DNA of 9,832 nt from CAZQSS01 sp964596405 (GTDB lineage: Bacteria; Patescibacteriota; Patescibacteriia; Magasanikbacterales; UBA10003). A program made the position numbers and the translations under genes. The notes beneath the pieces were generated by a model. That model made no database searches. It worked only from the letters and a program-made list of their open reading frames with translations, and was not told where the DNA came from. The stretch spans positions 1-9,832 of the forward strand of contig CAZQSS010000033.1 in NCBI GenBank assembly GCA_964596405.1, written 5' to 3'. This document shows, in pieces, positions 6,292 through 9,832 of the stretch. Within the stretch, counting starts at the first letter, position 1, and each line of letters opens with the position of its first letter.

Positions 6292-6329
6292 ATAACATCC
6301 TTACATCCTTAAGGATGTAAGGATGTTAT
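6292..6329. repeat. Perfect 38-bp palindrome with no loop
   Basis: Each 19-base arm contains the unit ACATCCTT twice, followed by its complement AAGGATGT twice, with flanking ATA/TAT. It lies in the 232-bp gene-free stretch 6203-6434 between two minus-strand genes, upstream of the extended -10 element. It is not followed by a clear T-run on the minus strand. It might be a protein-binding dyad, a cruciform or a small repeat insertion. Confidence 0.85.
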
Positions 6330-6349
6330 TTTTACAAAGATGGCGCCTA

Positions 6350-6376
6350 GCCTGCCGGTAGGCAGGGTAGGCAGGT
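6350..6376. repeat. CCTGCCGGTAGGCAGG-family repeat
   Basis: CCTGCC-GGTA-GGCAGG (6351-6366) is followed by a further GTAGGCAGG. It is a variant of the palindromes at 5774-5797 and 6847-6862. It lies downstream of the terminator of the 103-residue membrane protein gene. Confidence 0.7.
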
Positions 6377-6400
6377 CCACAAAGCCCACCATTGTATACT

Positions 6401-6427
6401 AAAAGCCCGATGGTTGTCATCGGGCTT
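6401..6427 (-). terminator. Intrinsic terminator of the 103-residue membrane protein gene
   Basis: A perfect 10-bp stem, AAGCCCGATG and CATCGGGCTT, encloses a 5-base loop (6403-6427). On the minus strand the stem runs into a TTTTAG tail. It lies 7 bases after the stop codon at 6435. Confidence 0.75.
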
Positions 6428-6434
6428 AAAAACG

Positions 6435-6746
6435 TTAACGCGTAAAAGTGCAAAGGATGGCCACAGCCAAAAAGATAATTATGATACCTACCACGGCCGG
6501 CGCGGCGCTTTTGTCTTCGGACTTGCCGCTGGCCATCCAGATCACGCTGCCAAGCCAAGTAAAAAACCCGCCCACAAAGAGAATGCCGGCTAAAACATTA
6601 GACCACGAGGCGGGCAATCCGCTCAAAAAATTCTCTTTGGCAAACAAAAGTCCGGTTTTGATGTAAAAGATGGCGGCCGGATCAAAAATCATTATTGCGG
6701 CCAAGGCCAAACAAAGAACCAACAAAAGAATCGTCGACTTTTTCAC
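6435..6746 (-). CDS. Small multi-helix membrane protein of unknown function
   Basis: The 103-residue, mostly hydrophobic protein has probable membrane segments near residues 4-22, 50-72 and 84-100, with a short charged loop (GKSEDKS, about 74-80) between the last two. No enzymatic motif or family is recognised. The start is GTG 6746, supported by a strong Shine-Dalgarno GGAGG (6753-6757) six bases upstream. It has its own terminator, so it is a single-gene unit. It lies downstream of the secreted high-G+C protein, separated from it by a terminator that overlaps its likely promoter. Confidence 0.75.
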   Translation of the reverse strand: MKKSTILLLVLCLALAAIMIFDPAAIFYIKTGLLFAKENFLSGLPASWSNVLAGILFVGGFFTWLGSVIWMASGKSEDKSAAPAVVGIIIIFLAVAILCTFTR

Positions 6747-6794
6747 TTTCGTCCTCCGGGTTGATTGATAAATTGATGAAATAACTATAATTGA

Positions 6795-6822
6795 TTCTAC
6801 ACAAAAAAGACCCTTTCGTCAA
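6795..6822 (-). promoter_or_regulatory. Possible promoter of the 103-residue membrane protein gene
   Basis: The minus strand has TTGACG (6817-6822), 16 bases, then TAGAAT (6795-6800). The -35 box falls inside the loop and stem of the preceding terminator, so terminator and promoter would overlap. A competing -10 (TATAGT, 6784-6789) lacks a good -35. Confidence 0.4.
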
Positions 6823-6835
6823 AGACGAAAGGGTC
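6803..6835 (-). terminator. Intrinsic terminator after the secreted high-G+C protein gene
   Basis: A perfect 12-bp stem, GACCCTTTCGTC and its complement, with a 3-base loop (6809-6835), is followed on the minus strand by six T residues. It lies 51 bases past the stop codon at 6886. It is a textbook Rho-independent terminator. Confidence 0.88.
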
Positions 6836-6846
6836 AGAAAGGCCTG

Positions 6847-6862
6847 CCTGCCGGTAGGCAGG
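6847..6862. repeat. CCTGCCGGTAGGCAGG-family palindrome
   Basis: CCTGCC-GGTA-GGCAGG, preceded by GGCCTG, lies between the stop codon of the secreted protein and its terminator. It is the same core as at 6351-6366 and one base different from the centre at 5774-5797. Confidence 0.7.
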
Positions 6863-6885
6863 GTTCAAGTTACAAGGAACAAGGA

Positions 6886-7650
6886 TTAGCGAACTGCGGA
6901 ACGAGCGCGAATGCCGCCGCTAGAGTAGCCTGAGCTGAACCAGTAGACAAACAGCTCGTCGTCGAACCAGTAGACGCACGGGACGCTGCCGCCCGAGCGA
7001 CGCGAGCCATCGCAACGGGTGACGCTGCTGATGTCCAGATGGCTTTGGGTCTCCGAGTAATACTTGAGCTCGTAGACCAGGCGCTCCAGGAGAGTGAGGG
7101 TCGTGAGACCCAGCTGCTTGACCTGGTCGGCCGAGAGGTTTTTGAACTCCTCATCGGCTTCCACCCGATTGCGGACACGGATGGCATAGCTGCCAGCCTT
7201 GGGGTCGCGCTCATTGATCGGCACATCGCGGTCCAAGTCGTTGACGTAGGGGTAGACCGAGAAGTGATTTCTCATGGCGGCGACGACCTGGTTGAGGGTC
7301 AATCCCTGCGGGACAACGATGACCTGGTCAAAGCCGGGCTGGTGAGGCGGGATGACGACCGAAGAGAGATCCACGTCCAGGCCGAGGTAATCATGGTAGA
7401 ACGTGGCCCAAGTGGCGAGGGCGGGATCGGCGGCGGACTTAGAGGTCGTGGCCTCCACCCGAACCTTCAGCTTGTTGCTCAGGATGTCCTTGACGACGGC
7501 CGGTCCACCCAGCTTTTGCACCAGAGTAGTGAGCTGACCGATGGTCAGATCCTGCAAATCACCGGCTGACTTCGGCGTGCCGGCCAGGGCCACAGAAGTG
7601 GCAAAAATCATACCCAAAACCAGAACGGCCACCAACGCCTTCATCTTCAT
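6886..7650 (-). CDS. Secreted protein of unknown function; candidate diversity-generating retroelement target
   Basis: The 254-residue protein has a clear signal peptide (MKMKALVAVLVLGMIFATSVALAG, cleavage near ALA-G). The middle is helical and charged (NERDPKAGSYAIRVRNRVEA, then LTTLTLLERLVYELKYY). The tail from about residue 211 is different. It is rich in Ser, Gly, Tyr, Phe and Trp, in the pattern VPxVxWxxxxLxVxWxxxG, ending GIRARSAVR. The x positions that look variable use NNC or NNT codons (TGC, TAC, TTC, TTT, TAC, TTC, AGC), as expected if they arose from AAC/AAT template codons. That is typical of retroelement-diversified C-terminal domains, but no reverse transcriptase or template repeat is in this window. 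The gene is clearly richer in G+C than its neighbours. It has a strong Shine-Dalgarno AAGGAGG (7657-7663), its own promoter and a strong terminator. Confidence 0.8.
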   Translation of the reverse strand: MKMKALVAVLVLGMIFATSVALAGTPKSAGDLQDLTIGQLTTLVQKLGGPAVVKDILSNKLKVRVEATTSKSAADPALATWATFYHDYLGLDVDLSSVVIPPHQPGFDQVIVVPQGLTLNQVVAAMRNHFSVYPYVNDLDRDVPINERDPKAGSYAIRVRNRVEADEEFKNLSADQVKQLGLTTLTLLERLVYELKYYSETQSHLDISSVTRCDGSRRSGGSVPCVYWFDDELFVYWFSSGYSSGGIRARSAVR

Positions 7651-7715
7651 CGCGCGCCTCCTTCTTGGTTTCGCACTGTTTTTGATTTTGGAAAGAGCTG
7701 TTTCAAACTGATTCT

Positions 7716-7744
7716 AACCTAACACAAAACGCGCCCCTTGTCAA
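7716..7744 (-). promoter_or_regulatory. Promoter of the secreted high-G+C protein gene
   Basis: The minus strand has TTGACA (7739-7744), 17 bases, then TAGGTT (7716-7721) preceded by TGT. The -35 box overlaps the -35 box of the divergent tgt promoter. The -10 box is weak, which lowers confidence. Confidence 0.55.
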
Positions 7745-7766
7745 GTAGCGTTACTTTCGCTAGAAT
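7738..7766 (+). promoter_or_regulatory. Promoter of tgt
   Basis: TTGTCA (7738-7743), 17 bases, then TAGAAT (7761-7766). It gives a leader of roughly 140 bases before the GTG start of tgt, containing the inverted repeat at 7779-7908. It is divergent from, and overlaps, the promoter of the secreted protein. Confidence 0.6.
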
Positions 7767-7778
7767 AGCCTTAACATG

Positions 7779-7908
7779 CCCCGTTAGAAGTCCTTGGTAA
7801 AAATTTTTGGAAAAAATTTTTACTTAAGCTTAACAGCGTGGCATTTAGACAGATATTTAATTTAATAATAAAGTTTGTTTTGATTTTCAAGACAGACTTC
7901 TAACGGGG
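7779..7908. repeat. Inverted-repeat element abutting the tgt start codon
   Basis: Perfect 14-bp arms, CCCCGTTAGAAGTC (7779-7792) and its complement (7895-7908), enclose about 100 AT-rich bases. The 3' arm ends one base before the GTG start. Inside is GTAAAAATTTTT with its near-complement (7797-7823), an AT-only hairpin. The arrangement parallels the elements before blaI and the M56 gene, whose ends (TGCCC...GGGT) are similar but not identical. In the tgt messenger the stem could hold the translation start. It could equally be a small non-autonomous mobile element. Confidence 0.65.
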
Positions 7909-7909
7909 T

Positions 7910-9232
7910 GTGCTCCCATTTTTTGAACTCAAACACAAAGACAAAAAATCCCGGGCGCGGTTAGGCGTGATGCATACTGCCCACGGCGATGTGCCCACCC
8001 CGATTTTTATGCCTGTGGGCACCCAAGCCACGGTCAAAACTTTGGATACGCGGGATTTGGAGGCCGCAGGCGCGCCCATCATTTTGGCCAATGCCTACCA
8101 CCTGCATTTGCGGCCGGGCGAAGAGACCGTGGCCAAGCTCGGCGGCTTGCACAAGTTTATGAACTGGCCTCATCCGATTTTAACCGACAGCGGCGGGTTC
8201 CAGGTATTCTCGCTGGACAAGATTATCAAAAAAAATAATCTTTCAATCTTACAATCTTCTAATCTTAACGGCGAAAGATTGAAAGACTATAAGATTGAAA
8301 GATTGGTTAGAGTTGATGACGACGGTGTGACGTTTAGAAGTCATCTGGATGGCAGTCTCCACCGCTTCACGCCGGAGAGCGCCATTGAACTGCAACACAA
8401 ACTGGGCGCGGATATTATTATGGCCTTTGACCAGTGCACTTCTGATACTGCTTCACAAGAAGACACGCGAGCGGCCATGGAACGCACGCACGAGTGGGCG
8501 AAGAGGTGTCTGGCTTACCATAAAAAAACAACCTCTCCTAACCTCTCCTTACTAAGGAGAGGAAAACGCGCTCCCCTCCTTGGAAAGCCCGCCTGCAACG
8601 CCTGTGGCGTAGCCACTGCGGGCAGGGAGGGGTTGGGGGCGGTTGAAAAACAACATCTGTTCGGCATCATCCAGGGCGGAAAATATAAAAATCTCCGCGT
8701 TGAAAGCGCCAAATTTATTACCAGCCTGGACTTCCCCGGCATTGCCATAGGCGGCGAATCCGTGGGTTTTAATATGGCTCACACTAAAAAAATTATGAGC
8801 TGGATCGGGCCGTATCTGCCCGAAGATAAACCCCGCTACAGCATGGGTGTGGGTTTTGCCCCATCAGACTTGTTCGCGGTGGTAGAGGCCGGTATTGATA
8901 TGTTTGATTGCGTGGCTCCAACCCGCATGGCCCGAAATGGCGCTCTTTATATTTCACCCCAAGCCGGCGGCAACGAAAAAAATAAATATCGCCTCACTAT
9001 AAAATCCAGCCCCTTCAAGCTGGATAAAAAACCGATTGATCCGTGGTGTGATTGTTTTACCTGTCAAAATCATACCCGCGCTTACTTAAGCCACCTGTTC
9101 CGCGCCGACGAAATTTTGGGACTACGGCTCGCCACCATTCACAATGTCCGGTTTATGTTGAAACTGATGGAAGAAATTCGCGCGGCCATTGCGGAAAATG
9201 AATTTCAAAAACTTAAAAAATACTGGGTCTAA
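7910..9232 (+). CDS. tgt: Queuine/preQ1 tRNA-guanine transglycosylase
   Basis: This enzyme swaps guanine-34 of GUN-anticodon tRNAs for preQ1 on the way to queuosine. The 440-residue protein shows HTAHGDVPTPIFMPVGT (22-38), TDSGGFQVFSL with the general acid/base Asp (D93), HLDGSLHRFTPE (145-156), FGIIQGG (251-257), GIDMFDCVAPTRMARNG with the nucleophile Asp region (328-344), and zinc ligands C380, C382, C385 (CDCFTC) and H411 (TIHN). The usual length is about 370-390. The excess is explained by two repeat-derived insertions, about residues 108-134 and 207-247, both away from the catalytic motifs. GTG 7910 is chosen because it sits where family N-termini begin and the next ATG (7970) would remove conserved sequence. 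No Shine-Dalgarno site is seen; an inverted-repeat arm abuts the start. queA is convergent downstream. Confidence 0.94.
   Translation: MLPFFELKHKDKKSRARLGVMHTAHGDVPTPIFMPVGTQATVKTLDTRDLEAAGAPIILANAYHLHLRPGEETVAKLGGLHKFMNWPHPILTDSGGFQVFSLDKIIKKNNLSILQSSNLNGERLKDYKIERLVRVDDDGVTFRSHLDGSLHRFTPESAIELQHKLGADIIMAFDQCTSDTASQEDTRAAMERTHEWAKRCLAYHKKTTSPNLSLLRRGKRAPLLGKPACNACGVATAGREGLGAVEKQHLFGIIQGGKYKNLRVESAKFITSLDFPGIAIGGESVGFNMAHTKKIMSWIGPYLPEDKPRYSMGVGFAPSDLFAVVEAGIDMFDCVAPTRMARNGALYISPQAGGNEKNKYRLTIKSSPFKLDKKPIDPWCDCFTCQNHTRAYLSHLFRADEILGLRLATIHNVRFMLKLMEEIRAAIAENEFQKLKKYWV
8237..8304. repeat. Repeat insertion inside tgt, AAGATTGAAAGATT units
   Basis: AATCTTTCAATCTT (8237-8250) and its exact complement (8291-8304) bracket further partial copies, such as AAAGATTGAAAGAC (8274-8286 region) and CTTCTAATCTT. 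The segment translates in frame into about 25 residues (SILQSSNLNGERLKDYKIERL) between VFSLDKI and VDDDGVTFRSH, where the family usually has a short loop. Confidence 0.65.
8532..8643. repeat. Nested palindromic insertion inside tgt
   Basis: The outer part contains a hairpin, CCTCTCCTT-ACT-AAGGAGAGG (8542-8562), then CCCCTCC (8573-8579) pairing with GGAGGGG (8626-8632). Within that second hairpin lies another repeat, bounded by GCCCGC (8587-8592) and GCGGGC (8618-8623), with inner stem GTGGC-GTA-GCCAC (8604-8616). The whole is read in frame as about 40 residues between LAYHKK and the conserved QHLFGIIQGG. Confidence 0.75.
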
Positions 9233-9262
9233 AAAATTCCCCCGCAGTGCGGGGGAATTTTT
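9232..9262. terminator. Bidirectional intrinsic terminator between tgt and the 58-codon gene
   Basis: The stem TTCCCCCGC/GCGGGGGAA with loop AGT is flanked by A-runs on the left and T-runs on the right, so it has a T-tail on both strands. It starts at the last base of the tgt stop codon and lies just past the stop of the minus-strand gene at 9270. Confidence 0.9.
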
Positions 9263-9269
9263 AGTTTAA

Positions 9270-9446
9270 TTATCCTTTTCTCTGTTGACGCGCGCGCTCA
9301 AGCTCTTCTTGTTCTTGGGCTTCCATTTCTTCTTCAATCGAAGTCTTGGGTTTGACACCTTCTTCCGCCATTTCTTCATCTAAACGCCGAATTATTCTGT
9401 CTTCACTGCGATCAACCTGTTTGCCGCCTTCCATGCCTCTACCCAT
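9270..9446 (-). CDS. Small highly charged protein of unknown function
   Basis: A 58-codon frame starts MGRGMEGGKQVDRSEDRI and continues as an alternation of Glu/Arg/Lys-rich helix with few hydrophobic residues (RRLDEEMAEE, then SIEEEMEAQEQEELERARQQ). It ends RKG and TAA. It looks like a soluble, possibly coiled-coil or disordered protein; no family is recognised. Support for a real gene comes from a consensus promoter 41 bases upstream and an intrinsic terminator 8 bases downstream. ATG 9446 is used. ATG 9434 is an alternative, but the GAGG before it is too close to act well. Its promoter lies between it and queA, whose 3' end is upstream on the same strand. Confidence 0.65.
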   Translation of the reverse strand: MGRGMEGGKQVDRSEDRIIRRLDEEMAEEGVKPKTSIEEEMEAQEQEELERARQQRKG

Positions 9447-9486
9447 ATGCTTAAAAGTTAAAAAATAAGCTCTTATTTCTTAATAC

Positions 9487-9515
9487 ATTATAGCACATTT
9501 CCAGGTTTTTGTCAA
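9487..9515 (-). promoter_or_regulatory. Consensus extended sigma70 promoter of the 58-codon gene
   Basis: The minus strand reads TTGACA (9510-9515), exactly 17 bases, then TATAAT (9487-9492), with a TGC extension. It is a full consensus match at both boxes. The TTGAC of the -35 box is the terminal sequence of the 110-bp repeat. Confidence 0.9.
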
Positions 9516-9621
9516 CCCCAGCCGCCTTTACGGTTCTTTGCCGGTAAAACCTTGAATCATGTTTTTTCTTTGTCGCGTGGCCTGGAATCCTCAATTGTAC
9601 CTAAAAAGGCGGCGGGGTCAA
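9511..9621. repeat. 110-bp terminal-inverted-repeat element, copy 2, after queA
   Basis: It is about 80% identical to 2777-2886 (89 of 111 aligned positions by hand). The ends are identical (GTCAACCCCAGCCGCCTT and AGGCGGCGGGGTCAA) and the interior is more diverged but includes the shared blocks GGTTCTTTGC, GCGTGGC and CTCAATTGTA. It lies 7 bases past the queA stop codon and runs into the next minus-strand promoter, exactly the position copy 1 has after uvrD. Confidence 0.78.
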
Positions 9622-9628
9622 GCCCCCC

Positions 9629-9832
9629 TTATACAACAAGCATCGCGTCGCCGAAAGAAAAAAACCGATATTTCTTTTTTACGGCGGTCTGGTATGCCCG
9701 GAGAATTTTCTCCCGACCAACAAAAGCGCTGACCAGCATTAGTAGCGTAGACTTGGGCAGATGAAAATTGGTAATCAATCCGTCTATAATTTTAAATTTA
9801 TAACCCGGATAAATAAAAATATTTATATCGCC
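9629..9832 (-). CDS. queA: S-adenosylmethionine:tRNA ribosyltransferase-isomerase, C-terminal part
   Basis: The last 67 codons are present; the gene continues beyond the right edge of the window. The translation includes IFIYPGYKFKIIDGLITNFH, LPKSTLLMLVSAFVGREKIL and the C-terminus YRFFSFGDAMLVV, all typical of QueA. The enzyme transfers and rearranges the ribose of S-adenosylmethionine onto preQ1-modified tRNA, giving epoxyqueuosine, the step after Tgt. It converges with tgt, with a small gene and a 110-bp repeat between them. It has no separate terminator apart from the hairpin-forming repeat. Confidence 0.95.
   Translation of the reverse strand, partial: GDINIFIYPGYKFKIIDGLITNFHLPKSTLLMLVSAFVGREKILRAYQTAVKKKYRFFSFGDAMLVV

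Noticed and set aside
5774..6862. CRISPR array
   Set aside because: The repeated palindromes are few, irregularly spaced and interrupted by genes; no regular spacers and no cas genes.
7039..7569. Plus-strand 176-codon frame opposite the secreted protein gene
   Set aside because: It is the antisense shadow of a high-G+C gene. It has no promoter or ribosome binding site, and the minus-strand frame has a signal peptide, Shine-Dalgarno and terminator.
7767..7909. preQ1 riboswitch in the tgt leader
   Set aside because: The pathway makes it tempting, but I see no compact GC hairpin followed by an A-rich pseudoknot tail. The leader is explained by a long inverted repeat with AT-rich interior.
9552..9764. 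Plus-strand frame of about 70 codons over the queA end
   Set aside because: It overlaps the clear QueA C-terminus on the other strand and part of the 110-bp repeat, with no family resemblance.

Overview
The window looks like part of a Candidate Phyla Radiation (Patescibacteria, Parcubacteria-like) genome. This is inferred from small compact operons, AT-leaning lysine/glutamate codons in most genes, weak or absent Shine-Dalgarno sites at several starts, several membrane proteins of unknown function, and repeated CCTGCCGG(C/T)AGGCAGG-type palindromes that also sit in frame inside conserved enzymes. The exact lineage cannot be read from the sequence. The standard code fits: uvrD ends in TGA.

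Layout, left to right. (1) Positions 1-2760, minus strand: a BlaI/BlaR1-like regulatory circuit. A BlaI/MecI-type repressor gene is followed by an M56 (BlaR1-type) membrane metallopeptidase gene. After it comes a separate transcription unit with a membrane-anchored Cys/His/Met-rich protein and the start of a further membrane protein. The blaI promoter and the promoter of the Cys-rich gene both carry the same operator-like dyad, TACTA-N7-TAGTA, over the -10 box. The peptidase has no penicillin-binding sensor domain, and no beta-lactamase is present. A metal or redox stimulus is a reasonable guess.

(2) Positions 2777-6202, minus strand: an apparent operon of a small one-helix membrane protein, a membrane-anchored C39-like cysteine protease and a UvrD/PcrA helicase. 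(3) Positions 6435-7650, minus strand: a small multi-helix membrane protein, then a secreted protein of clearly higher G+C. The C-terminal tail of the secreted protein resembles the variable region of a diversity-generating retroelement target.

(4) Positions 7738-9832: tgt on the plus strand and, converging on it, a 58-codon gene and the 3' end of queA on the minus strand. Tgt and QueA catalyse consecutive steps of queuosine tRNA modification.

The intergenic spaces are unusually rich in repeats. Two related inverted-repeat elements abut the start codons of blaI and the M56 gene, and an analogous one abuts the tgt start. A 110-bp repeat with terminal inverted repeats occurs twice, and each time its edge supplies the TTGACA -35 box of the next promoter. 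There is a 38-bp perfect palindrome, and palindromic insertions lie within uvrD and tgt.
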